Source: Glaciihabitans tibetensis
Lineage (GTDB): Bacteria; Actinomycetota; Actinomycetes; Actinomycetales; Microbacteriaceae
DNA: 64,000 bases
NCBI RefSeq assembly: GCF_003003265.1
Contig: NZ_PVTL01000001.1
Location: 742,876-806,875 of the forward strand
Reading direction: 5' to 3'
Shown: positions 7,773 to 15,604 of the stretch, in pieces
Position numbering within the stretch: position 1 is the first letter of the stretch
How the letters are laid out: each line of letters starts with the position of its first letter
Program-made: the position numbers and the translations under genes
The notes under the pieces: model-generated
The model's database searches: none
What the model saw: only the letters and a program-made list of their open reading frames with translations
What the model was told of the DNA's origin: nothing

Positions 7773-8792
7773 TCAGCGCCACCCAAGGGCAGGTGCGACG
7801 TACTTCACAACCGACTCGAGCAGGCGCGCGTTGTAATCGACACCGAGTTGGTTCGGGATCGTGAGCAGCAGCGTGTCGGCCTCGCGCACCGCGGCGTCCT
7901 GAGAGAGCTCTTCGATGAGGCGGTCCGGCTCGCCAATGTAGCTTCGTCCGAAGCGGGCTAAGGAACCGTCGATCCGCCCGACCTGGTCACCCGACTCTGC
8001 CTGCCCGCGCAGACCGAAGTAGTGCCGATCCTGGGCGCTGACGAGTGGAAAGATGCTGCGGCTGACCGACACCCGAGGGGTGTGTGTCCAGCCAGCGTCG
8101 AGCCAGGCTGCACGGAAGATTGCGATCTGTTCGGCCTGAAGCTCGTCGAACGGAACCCCGGTGTCTTCTGTGAGCAGGGTGGAACTCATCAGGTTCATGC
8201 CCTGTTCACCGGCCCACTTCGCCGTCGCGCGGGTGCCGGATCCCCACCAGACCCGTTCGCTCAGACCGGGCGCTTGCGGCTCTATCGCGAGCAACCCACG
8301 CGCCGCCGTCATCGCTGGGTTCGCCGGGGCAACACCTTCGCCGGCGATAGCGGAGCGAAACTCCGCGGTGCGGCGGCGGGCATCATCCGCATCGCTCATC
8401 CCAGCTTTTGGACGGTAGCCGAAAGCCTCGTACCCGCGGAGGGAGGTCTCGGGTGAGCCGCGGCTGACCCCAAGCTGCAGCCGCCCGCCACTTATCAGGT
8501 CGGTCATGGCGGCCTCTTCTGCCATGTAGAGGGGGTTTTCGTACCGCATGTCGATGACGCCCGTGCCCAGCTCGATGCGGCTCGTGCGGGCAGCCATCGC
8601 GGCCAGCAGGGGAAACGGTGAGGCCTGCTGCGGAGCGAAGTGGTGAACTCGAACGTATGCTCCGTCGATGCCGAGTTCCTCAGCAGCCACGGCCAGGTCG
8701 ATCGTCTGCAGCAGGGCGTCGCGCGCACTGCGGACCAGCGAACCTTCAACGGCCTGATAGTGGCCGAAGGACAAAAATCCGATGTTCTTCAT
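7773..8792 (-). CDS. LLM class flavin-dependent oxidoreductase
   Basis: 339 residues with the luciferase-like TIM-barrel signatures: N-terminal FLSFGHY, AEELGIDGAYVRVHHF, SRIELGTGVIDMRYENPL, ISGGRLQLGVSRGSPE. The family oxidises substrates with FMNH2 or F420. This is the bacterial-luciferase type, often called MsnO8-like, but the substrate is not predictable. The ATG at 8792 (MKNIGFLS) is chosen over upstream in-frame codons because it opens the first beta strand. It follows the DarT-like gene on the same strand with a 26-bp gap, so co-transcription is possible. Confidence 0.82.
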   Translation of the reverse strand: MKNIGFLSFGHYQAVEGSLVRSARDALLQTIDLAVAAEELGIDGAYVRVHHFAPQQASPFPLLAAMAARTSRIELGTGVIDMRYENPLYMAEEAAMTDLISGGRLQLGVSRGSPETSLRGYEAFGYRPKAGMSDADDARRRTAEFRSAIAGEGVAPANPAMTAARGLLAIEPQAPGLSERVWWGSGTRATAKWAGEQGMNLMSSTLLTEDTGVPFDELQAEQIAIFRAAWLDAGWTHTPRVSVSRSIFPLVSAQDRHYFGLRGQAESGDQVGRIDGSLARFGRSYIGEPDRLIEELSQDAAVREADTLLLTIPNQLGVDYNARLLESVVKYVAPALGWR

Positions 8793-8818
8793 ACGGGGTG
8801 CAGCGCCGGTGGCACCGA

Positions 8819-9685
8819 TCAGATGCCGGGCGCGTCTTCGGCGGGGCGGAACCACGGCGGGTATACGGCGACCTTCGGCCGGTGCGAACCCTCCTGCAGG
8901 ATCGCTTTGACCGCATCCCGCGCGCGGTCATTGGCAACACCGACGAGCGTGATGCGCTCAAAGGGGAACTCGTCGGCGACGAGCAATTCGGCGTCGAGGA
9001 TCACTTCGGAGAGCTGGTCTGCACGGAGTTTGCGCAACTGACGCTCCGCGGCCTCCCGTGTGGAGCCGAAACGGGTCAGCGGACTCGCTGCGTCTCCGTC
9101 GGTTACGGCGAGCTGCTCAGCCGTTGCGGACTCGGCGGCGGCCCCCTCGAACGCGTGCTTGACGGTGCTGACGAGGATTACAAAGTCGGCGGGGACGACG
9201 CCACGAGCCGCAACCGAAAGGCGGTCATCGGCGACGCTGCCCAGAATTCCTTCCCAGACGCTCGACTTCGGCGCCAGAGAAAACGGCACGTAGTGGGCGA
9301 CGCTGCGACCCCCAGCGACTGCCAGCAGCGCGGCACGGCGGGCCAGACGCGTCTGCTCCGACGAGATGTCGACCGTGGGGCGGGAGTTCCAGCTGTCGTT
9401 TGCGTCGGCAAAAAGGCGCCCGGCGCTGAGGATGTCGGGAAGGTTGCTCACGTGGGTCAGGTGATAGATGCGTTGTCCGCCAACATCCTCCGGGGGCAGG
9501 CCCGCCGAACGCGAGGCTGACCGTCGAGGAGCAGCCCGTGGGGTGGAACTCAACGATGCTCCGCTCGCCTGGCGTGCACGCGGCGCTCCGGCGGCTTTCG
9601 CGACCGGTTCAACCACTACTCGAGCCTTTGGCGTACACAGGTCGCAACGCGCCTTGTCCAGTCCGTGAATGCATTCCTCGCTCAA
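8819..9685 (-). CDS. DarT-like (DUF4433) ADP-ribosyltransferase without adjacent antitoxin
   Basis: 288 residues. The N-terminus carries C-x-H-G then C-x2-C (CIHGLDKARCDLC), a probable small zinc site. A Ser/Ala/Arg-rich linker runs to about residue 65. The DarT fold follows: IYHLTHVSNLPDILSAGRL, a paired-Arg region TRLARRAALL, AHYVPFSLAPKSSVWEGILG and the acidic strand SEVILDAELLVADEFP. Known DarT proteins ADP-ribosylate thymidine in single-stranded DNA and are paired with the macrodomain antitoxin DarG. No macrodomain gene is in this window. The start is a TTG with AAAGG 7 nt upstream. Family call good, activity unproven. Confidence 0.72.
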   Translation of the reverse strand: MSEECIHGLDKARCDLCTPKARVVVEPVAKAAGAPRARQASGASLSSTPRAAPRRSASRSAGLPPEDVGGQRIYHLTHVSNLPDILSAGRLFADANDSWNSRPTVDISSEQTRLARRAALLAVAGGRSVAHYVPFSLAPKSSVWEGILGSVADDRLSVAARGVVPADFVILVSTVKHAFEGAAAESATAEQLAVTDGDAASPLTRFGSTREAAERQLRKLRADQLSEVILDAELLVADEFPFERITLVGVANDRARDAVKAILQEGSHRPKVAVYPPWFRPAEDAPGI

Positions 9686-9797
9686 GACAAAACCTTTCAG
9701 TGGGTGGCACGTTCCATCGTCGAAGCCCCGCTATCGAACGCCACTACTCCACGTTACGGCGCTTTTGGTGCCCGCGGTTACAGACGGACCGTTCTAC

Positions 9798-9816
9798 CAC
9801 CGCCTCTTCGGCGGTG
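9798..9816. other. Hairpin upstream of eis-like gene
   Basis: CACCGCC-tcttc-GGCGGTG is a perfect 7-bp stem lying between divergent gene starts, about 14 bp before the -10 of the Eis-like gene. It may be an operator or simply chance in GC-rich DNA. Confidence 0.4.
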
Positions 9817-9829
9817 TCTTACCCTCCGA

Positions 9830-9835
9830 TAGCCT
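9830..9835 (+). promoter_or_regulatory. -10 element TAGCCT for eis-like gene
   Basis: TAGCCT is followed by 6 nt and the ATG at 9842, the leaderless arrangement also seen at 20046. Confidence 0.45.
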
Positions 9836-9841
9836 GACAAC

Positions 9842-11167
9842 ATGACCGCCGAGTACCGAGACATGCCCATCGACGCCGAATCCGAACAGCGCCTCGCCGC
9901 CCAAAACCTCTCCTTTGGACTGGTCGATACCACGGACACCGAGACGTTCTCCGCTTGGTTACGCGCCGAATCGCGAGGCTTCCACGAAGCGAACCCCACG
10001 GCGGAGCTGCTCGATGTTTCGCTGAAGGGCGTAGCCGACCGACGCACCACGGGTGTCTGGGATCCGTCCGCAGCGGAACCCCTCTCCCCCGTCTCGACAG
10101 TCAGTTCGTGGCCGACCGCGCTCACCGTTCCCGGAACACGCACCGTGCCGGCCTGGGCAATCAGCGCCGTGACTGTGTCCCCGACACACCGTCGGCGGGG
10201 TATTGCGCGCGCGATGCTCGAATCCGAGTTGCGCACTGCCGCCCGGTTTGGCTCCGCTGTGGCGGTGCTCACCGTGTCAGAGGCGACCATCTATTCTCGC
10301 TACGGCTTCGCGCCTGCTGCGATGATGGCCAACTGGCAGATCAACCCGCGCCGTCTTCACTGGACTGGCCCAGACTCAACCGGCCGTGTGCACTTCGTCT
10401 CGCTCGAGCAATTGCGCGACGAAGGGCTCGCTCTGGTCGAACGTGTGCGTCTGGACACTCCCGGACAGATTGAGTTCTCCGGACACCTGTGGGAGCGCCT
10501 GCTCGGCTTCGGTAGCGATTCGTCGGGGCAGGCCAAGAACTTGCGGGCGGTGCGGTATGACGACGCGGAGGGTGTTTCGCAGGGTTTCGCCGTCTACCGG
10601 GTGACGGGAACCGACGGGAGCTTCGACACGAACGTGCTCGAGGTTGACTATCTGGTTGCCGCGACCGACGATGCCTACGCAGCACTCTGGCGGTTCCTCA
10701 TCGAGATGGACCTCGTCAGCGAGGTCCGGGCGCCGCTGCGGTCGGTCCGGGAGGCGTTTGCCTGGCAGGTCTCCGACTTCCGCGCGGTTCGCAAGACGCT
10801 GGAGCGGGACCACCTGTGGACGCGCATCCTCGATCTGCCCGTCGCTCTGGAATCCCGCGCGTACAGCGGTCAAGGACGCATTGTGCTCGATGTCTCGGAC
10901 CCACTGGGATTTGCGCAGGGGCGATTTTTGCTCGACGTCGATGCGGTCGGTGCGGGAAAAGTGACGCCGTGGGACGCGGTGACGCCTGACGGAGTCGCCG
11001 ACGTGTCTTTGTCCATTAACGAAGTGAACGCCCTCTACCTCGGCGGGGTATCGGGCGTCACGCTAGCCAGGGCGGGACGCGTCACGGAGAACCGTGACGG
11101 GTCCGCGGTCGTGCTGGATTCTTTGTTCCAGTCGGCCGTCTCGCCCTGGCTAAGCATTTGGTTCTAG
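9842..11167 (+). CDS. Eis-family GNAT N-acetyltransferase
   Basis: 441 residues, the usual length for the enhanced-intracellular-survival (Eis) family. The first GNAT domain holds the acetyl-CoA loop in VSPTHRRRGIARAML (about residues 112-126), a second GNAT-like domain follows, and the C-terminal part is SCP2-like. The chain ends in Phe, matching the Eis feature that the C-terminal carboxylate acts as catalytic base. Family members acetylate amines on aminoglycosides, peptides or polyamines in the cytoplasm. The substrate here is unknown. Its 3' end faces a GH16 gene 22 bp away. Confidence 0.88.
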   Translation: MTAEYRDMPIDAESEQRLAAQNLSFGLVDTTDTETFSAWLRAESRGFHEANPTAELLDVSLKGVADRRTTGVWDPSAAEPLSPVSTVSSWPTALTVPGTRTVPAWAISAVTVSPTHRRRGIARAMLESELRTAARFGSAVAVLTVSEATIYSRYGFAPAAMMANWQINPRRLHWTGPDSTGRVHFVSLEQLRDEGLALVERVRLDTPGQIEFSGHLWERLLGFGSDSSGQAKNLRAVRYDDAEGVSQGFAVYRVTGTDGSFDTNVLEVDYLVAATDDAYAALWRFLIEMDLVSEVRAPLRSVREAFAWQVSDFRAVRKTLERDHLWTRILDLPVALESRAYSGQGRIVLDVSDPLGFAQGRFLLDVDAVGAGKVTPWDAVTPDGVADVSLSINEVNALYLGGVSGVTLARAGRVTENRDGSAVVLDSLFQSAVSPWLSIWF

Positions 11168-11189
11168 GCGAACCTGTGCTGTGTTCTGG

Positions 11190-12803
11190 TTAGCCGTTGT
11201 ACGTCCAGGCCTTCACCCAGTCGATCAGGATGTGACCTGAGGCGTCTGCCGGCACGGCCTGGCCGTCGAGGTTGGTCTCGGCCTGCAGAGTCCAGCGCAT
11301 CGGAGCGTCCGGGACACCTTCGGGCACAGTGGTCGTGCCCACGAGTACGTCGTCCCAGAAGAACTTGACGAGTCCAGGCGTCCACTCGGTGGTGGCGGTG
11401 TGCCAGTCGGTTGCATCCGTCGCCGAGTAGGTGCGCACCGGCGGGTCGAAGGTCATTCGGCCATCGCTGTAGGTGCCCTTCTGAGCGGAGGCAGGAGACA
11501 TCACACCGGCGAGGTTGCCCTCGGGCCAGTCGATCTCACCGTCGTTCCAGTCGTCAGAAGTCGGCCAGAGCAGGAAGGCGATCTTGTAGCCGTCGATGTT
11601 GTCCGACTTGAAGCGGAGCGAGTAACGACCATAGGTCTGGCCGTTGTAGCCGTCGGGCATCGGAGCGGCGACCTGCGGCACACCGTTCTCGGAGTGCAGG
11701 TAGAAGTCGAGCGCGGAGTCATGAACCGACAGCACCTTGTCCGGCGCATAGGTTCCTACGTCGGCGGTGTCGCCAAAGCCGGAGTAGCCAGCCCACTCTT
11801 CGCCGTACACGCTGCTGAACTGCCCGAGGGCCGCGTCACGGGAGAAGTCCTCGGCGTAGTTGGCGGTCCAACCCTCGATGTCCTCGGCCGTTTCGCCGCC
11901 GGTGGACGCGGGCGTCTCGGCTACGGGAGCCTCGGCTACGGGAGCCTCGGCTACGGGTGCCTCGGCGGGAGTCTCAGCCGCGGGAGCCTCGACGGGTGCC
12001 TCAACAAGGGGCGACTCAACAACGGGTGCCTCAACTACGGGCTCCTCGATGGGTGCCTCAACAACGGGCGTCTCAACAACGGGTGCCTCAACTGCAGGCT
12101 CCTCGATGGGTGCCTCAACTGCAGGCTCCTCAACAACGGGTGCCTCAACTGCAGGCTCCTCAGTGGGTGCCTCAACTGCGGGCTCCTCAATTGCGGGCTC
12201 TGCGGGTGCCACTGTGGGCGCGCCGTTGTCGGCGCCCGTCACGGACACCGAGTCGATGAGGAACGCATCTCCTGCAACGCCGTCTGATTCCTGGATCGCA
12301 TAGACCTCAAGCGTATTGCCCGAGGCCTTCGCCTTGGTGGAAACTTCAACCTTCGTGAAACCGTCCGCGGAAAGCTCGACGGATTCGGTACTCCAGTTGA
12401 CGACGGTGCCGTCAGGGGCGCCTTCGCGCAGGACCAGGGTGACGTTCTTGCCAGCGGCGCTGTCAGAACCGGCGGCGACCTGAGCGGAAGCGCGGTAGCG
12501 CGAACCCTCGACGGTCGACTTCACGGTGGCGTCGGCGTCATCGATTGAGTACGCGACACCCCCGAGGTTGCTCACCTTGGCAACGAATGCGCCGTCGGGA
12601 GCATTCTCTGCCTGGACACGCTCGATGCTCGACTCCCAGCCGACCCATCCGCTCGTGTCCGTTTCGATCGACGGGTTTACCGTCAAGTTGTCTCCAGAGC
12701 CCGAGGCAAGTGCCGAACTCGGAACGAGCATTCCGCCGACCGCTACGGCGGCCACGGTGCTGAGTGCAACGACAGTGCGCTGCTTCTTATACCAAATAGT
12801 CAT
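11190..12803 (-). CDS. Secreted GH16-family glycoside hydrolase with N-terminal beta-sandwich module
   Basis: 537 residues: signal peptide ending ALA at 33, a CBM4/9-like beta-sandwich (about 37-190), a long EEPAVEAP-type Glu/Pro/Ala/Val linker (about 195-320), and a GH16 catalytic domain (about 325-537). The nucleophile/acid motif E-I-D-W-P-E is intact with E423, D425 and E428. GH16 enzymes cleave beta-1,3/1,4-glucans, carrageenan or agarose outside the cell. The substrate is not predictable. The acidic linker is encoded by short tandem repeats. A membrane-anchored paralogue lies 388 bp upstream on the same strand. Confidence 0.87.
   Translation of the reverse strand: MTIWYKKQRTVVALSTVAAVAVGGMLVPSSALASGSGDNLTVNPSIETDTSGWVGWESSIERVQAENAPDGAFVAKVSNLGGVAYSIDDADATVKSTVEGSRYRASAQVAAGSDSAAGKNVTLVLREGAPDGTVVNWSTESVELSADGFTKVEVSTKAKASGNTLEVYAIQESDGVAGDAFLIDSVSVTGADNGAPTVAPAEPAIEEPAVEAPTEEPAVEAPVVEEPAVEAPIEEPAVEAPVVETPVVEAPIEEPVVEAPVVESPLVEAPVEAPAAETPAEAPVAEAPVAEAPVAETPASTGGETAEDIEGWTANYAEDFSRDAALGQFSSVYGEEWAGYSGFGDTADVGTYAPDKVLSVHDSALDFYLHSENGVPQVAAPMPDGYNGQTYGRYSLRFKSDNIDGYKIAFLLWPTSDDWNDGEIDWPEGNLAGVMSPASAQKGTYSDGRMTFDPPVRTYSATDATDWHTATTEWTPGLVKFFWDDVLVGTTTVPEGVPDAPMRWTLQAETNLDGQAVPADASGHILIDWVKAWTYNG
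11908..12200. repeat. Tandem repeat region encoding the EAPV/EEPA linker
   Basis: 15-bp units such as gcctcggctacggga, mixed with longer cassettes (gctcctcgatgggtgcctca type). They produce the repeated EAPV, EEPAVEAP peptides that separate the binding and catalytic modules. Confidence 0.85.
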
Positions 12804-13191
12804 TAGTTCTTCAACCCCCCAAATTGGTTACGTGACGAAGCTACACGGGTCGCTCAGCATTGAAAACTCCAAAAAAAGCTTTCTCAGCCCGTTCCCGGAT
12901 TCACTTTCGTGGCCCGTTTTAGGGGTTGACACACTCCCGAACGCGCGCGGCTTTTCGGGCCTTGCCGCTCACCAGCGGTTTCTCGATTGAGCCGATTTTC
13001 TCTCACCTGGCCCAATTCCCCCTGGGTGCTCGGAGCCGAGCGGAACTCACCCAAAAAAAATTGGAAATTTACCCCCGCTCCCAGTGACCGCCCAGCAAAC
13101 GGACAGCGTGGGGCCTGCGAATACGCCTAGGGCGACGGCCGCTGTGGGCGCTGGTGCTGTCGCTGCCGTGATGGCGCGGTCAGCTGGCCGA
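12804..13191. other. 388-bp gap between GH16 paralogues
   Basis: No gene found. The part next to 12803 is the leader of the secreted GH16 gene, with a C6 run (G-rich on the coding strand) and GAAG near its ATG. The gap is richer in A/T than its surroundings and has homopolymer runs (A7 near 12872, A9 near 13052). No strong hairpin was seen. The region next to 13191 is the 3' flank of the second GH16 gene. Confidence 0.6.
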
Positions 13192-14232
13192 TCAGTTCCC
13201 AGCGGTACCGGGCGTGTACGTCCATGCGCGAACCCAGTCGATGAGAATGTGCCCGGCCGTGTCGTCGGAGATGAGCTGCTCCTCGAGGTTCGTCTCGGCC
13301 TGAAGGGTCCACCGCATCGGCAGGGTCGGAACCAGAGCGGCAACGGCTGTCTCGCCTACCAGCTCGCCATCCCAGAACCACTTGACGGAACCCGGGGTCC
13401 ACTCCGTTGTTGCAACGTGCCATTCGGTGGCATCAGTCGGCGAATACACCCGGTGGGCGGTGTCGAAACTCATCTCCCCGTTCCGCAGGGTGCCCACCTG
13501 CGCGGACGCCGGCGACATCGGCCCGGCGAGCTCGCCCTCGGGCCAGTCGATCTCTCCGTCATTCCACGAATCGGACTCCGGCCACTGCATAAAGGCGATT
13601 TTGTAGCCGGGGATGTTGTCGGCCTTGAACCTGAGGGAGAAGCGACCGTAGGTCTGGCCGTCGTATCCGTTGGGAAGAGGAGCCGCGACAAGATGCTGGC
13701 CGTCGACCGTGTGGAGGTAAAAGTCGAGCATGGAGTCGTGCGCGGACAACACCTGGTCCGGCGCGTACATCCCCCTGCCCGATGTGTCTGCGATGCCGTT
13801 GTACCCGTTCCAAGCGGTGCCGTAGATCGCGCCGAAACTGCCCACCGGGGCATCCCGCTCAAAGTCTTCAAAGTAGCTCGGAGTCCAGCCGTCGAAGTCC
13901 CCGGTCTTCTCCCTCTCGTGTACGTCTACGCTCTCCTGATCCGGGGGCGTGAGCACCACAATGAGAATCACGATCGCGACGAGGACGAGGCCGAGCGCAC
14001 TGAGGAGATGCGTTCGCGGGTGCGCCGTGCGTCCCCTCGGGCGGCGAACCGGACGGCTGGGCGCCACACGGCTGCGGTCCGGCTGGCTGTGGTCCGGCTG
14101 GTCACGGTCCGGCTGGCTGCGTTCCGGCTGGCTATGGTCCGGGCGCCCTTGGTCCGGACGGCGGTTTTGCAAGCGGCTGCGTTTGGGGTGGCTGCGCTCG
14201 GGGTGGCGGTGTTCCGGATGGTTTTGGTCCAT
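13192..14232 (-). CDS. Membrane-anchored GH16-family glycoside hydrolase
   Basis: 346 residues. A basic, His/Pro/Arg/Ser/Gln/Asp-rich cytoplasmic head of about 70 residues built from pentapeptides (SQPDR type) leads to a transmembrane helix at about 77-97, then a GH16 domain from about 110. The catalytic E-I-D-W-P-E motif is present (E227, D229, E232). The catalytic domain is clearly paralogous to that of the upstream-oriented secreted enzyme but lacks its N-terminal beta-sandwich. Expected topology is N-in with the enzyme outside the membrane. GGGAG lies 9 nt before the ATG. Almost the whole N-terminal head is encoded by 15-bp repeats. Confidence 0.86.
   Translation of the reverse strand: MDQNHPEHRHPERSHPKRSRLQNRRPDQGRPDHSQPERSQPDRDQPDHSQPDRSRVAPSRPVRRPRGRTAHPRTHLLSALGLVLVAIVILIVVLTPPDQESVDVHEREKTGDFDGWTPSYFEDFERDAPVGSFGAIYGTAWNGYNGIADTSGRGMYAPDQVLSAHDSMLDFYLHTVDGQHLVAAPLPNGYDGQTYGRFSLRFKADNIPGYKIAFMQWPESDSWNDGEIDWPEGELAGPMSPASAQVGTLRNGEMSFDTAHRVYSPTDATEWHVATTEWTPGSVKWFWDGELVGETAVAALVPTLPMRWTLQAETNLEEQLISDDTAGHILIDWVRAWTYTPGTAGN
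14071..14230. repeat. 15-bp tandem repeat (about 10 units) forming GH16 N-terminus
   Basis: Units such as gctgtggtccggctg, gctgcgttccggctg, gctgcgtttggggtg continue in register from 14071 to the start codon at 14230-14232, with divergence increasing toward the start codon. Confidence 0.85.
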
Positions 14233-14440
14233 ACAGGCGCGCTCCCGAGCTTCGTGAGGTGCTGCGGTGACGCGGACCCATGGCAGCCCCCGCGCGGCTC
14301 ACCGCCATGCCGCAAGTGCTGAGGATCCTATTTCTCTGCCGCGACCGGTGGTAGACCCGCCGAAGAAGGATGCGGAAACCCGCCAGATACCTGCGGCGCT
14401 CTTGCCGCGGGCTCGCGCGGGTGGGAGGCCTGCGGGTTGG

Positions 14441-14500
14441 GCTTCCGGAGTGCGGGCTGGGGTTCCCGAGTGCGGGCTGGGCTTCCCGAGTGCGGGCTGG
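14441..14500. repeat. Non-coding 20-bp tandem repeat (3 units)
   Basis: Three 20-bp copies of gcttcccgagtgcgggctgg with one or two substitutions each, just downstream of the thioredoxin-fold gene stop (14516) and outside any supported gene. Confidence 0.9.
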
Positions 14501-14515
14501 TCTAGCTGTGCGCGA

Positions 14516-15604
14516 TCAGTTCAGTCCGTCGACAGAAACTACGCCGTCGTGGCGACGCCCGTCAAAGATGATCGTCGGAATCTTGACGGTGTGGATGTCC
14601 GTCTCGACGATTTCCTTGTTCTCCGCGATGATGCCGGCTACCTCGTCGGAGGCCGCCGTGTCAGCAACTGTTGCGATCTCCTCGGGGCTCAGACCGAACT
14701 CTGTCAGCCATTCCTCGAGGAGCGCCGTCACCTGCGGTTGGTCCATGCTGTTGATCCGGCTCTGGAAGGACACGCCCTTGTCGTTCTCCCCTGTGAAGAT
14801 GCGTTCAAGCAACTGCCAGTCGAGGGGGACCTCCTCGGCGTCGAGCGCGGCGTCCGCAGCGTTGGCGGAGCCCGGCTGCAGCTTCAATGCCTCGAGGTAC
14901 TGGGTGACGAGCAGGGAGTTCTCAAACTTGTACCCGTCGGTGCCCGCGATCGGGTACGCGATGTACGTGAGGTTGTACTTGTCGTCGAAACCGGCTTCCT
15001 GGATGTTATTGAACAGCTGGCGACAGAAGGTGCAGCCGGGGTCAATGACTTCGAGGGCGGTTTCCTTTTTTTCGTCGTACGCCGCCAGGTAGCTCGATCC
15101 CTCGGGCAGGTAATCGGCAGCCTTCCAGTCGCGGAAACGGGCGGGCAGCGCCGAGATGGTCTCCCCCAGGCTGGAGAATTCGTTGCCGAACGCGCCGACC
15201 ACGTCAAACGCCACGATCGACTCGGCGAACGTTGGCGTCTCGACCGGGATGGAACACGCCTCGGCACCCAGGCTGCAGGACGCCGAGTCCGACTTGTTGC
15301 ACGTGCCGTACACGTAGAGGTTCAGTCCGCTCTTGACCACCGTGTACCCGCTCCACACGGTCGTGAGAATGACGAGTACGGCAAGCACCTCCAGCGCCAC
15401 ACTGGCCGGACGAACCATCGCGGGAGCTCGCACCGCGATCGGGGCGAGCAGGTGGTCCTTGACGTCCTGCTTGAACGTGGTGTCGCAGGGCCGGAAGGTC
15501 ACCCGGCGGATCGTGCAGCTCCAGGCCTTGGACAGGTAGCGGCGATAGCGCGCGGACACCGCCCCCATGAACAGCAGAACGATGAATGCGGCGATACAGA
15601 ACAT
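14516..15604 (-). CDS. Membrane protein with thioredoxin-like fold (CxxC), partner of desulfurase-like gene
   Basis: 362 residues: N-terminal membrane helix with Cys3 (about 1-17), a Cys pair in WSCTIRRVTFRPCDTTF, a second helix (about 69-91), an extracytoplasmic Cys-rich loop (CNKSDSASC...C) and a thioredoxin-like domain with C191-x-x-C194 (DPGCTFCRQLF). I do not recognise a named family; the fold call rests on the CxxC context and the cis-Pro-like KIPTIIF near the C-terminus. The ATG follows the stop of the desulfurase-like gene directly (TAAATG), so translation is coupled. Thiol transfer or reduction across the membrane is a reasonable inference, not shown. Confidence 0.7.
   Translation of the reverse strand: MFCIAAFIVLLFMGAVSARYRRYLSKAWSCTIRRVTFRPCDTTFKQDVKDHLLAPIAVRAPAMVRPASVALEVLAVLVILTTVWSGYTVVKSGLNLYVYGTCNKSDSASCSLGAEACSIPVETPTFAESIVAFDVVGAFGNEFSSLGETISALPARFRDWKAADYLPEGSSYLAAYDEKKETALEVIDPGCTFCRQLFNNIQEAGFDDKYNLTYIAYPIAGTDGYKFENSLLVTQYLEALKLQPGSANAADAALDAEEVPLDWQLLERIFTGENDKGVSFQSRINSMDQPQVTALLEEWLTEFGLSPEEIATVADTAASDEVAGIIAENKEIVETDIHTVKIPTIIFDGRRHDGVVSVDGLN

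Noticed and set aside
8819..9685. Complete DarTG toxin-antitoxin pair
   Set aside because: No macrodomain protein is encoded on either side; the neighbours are an LLM oxidoreductase and an Eis-like gene.
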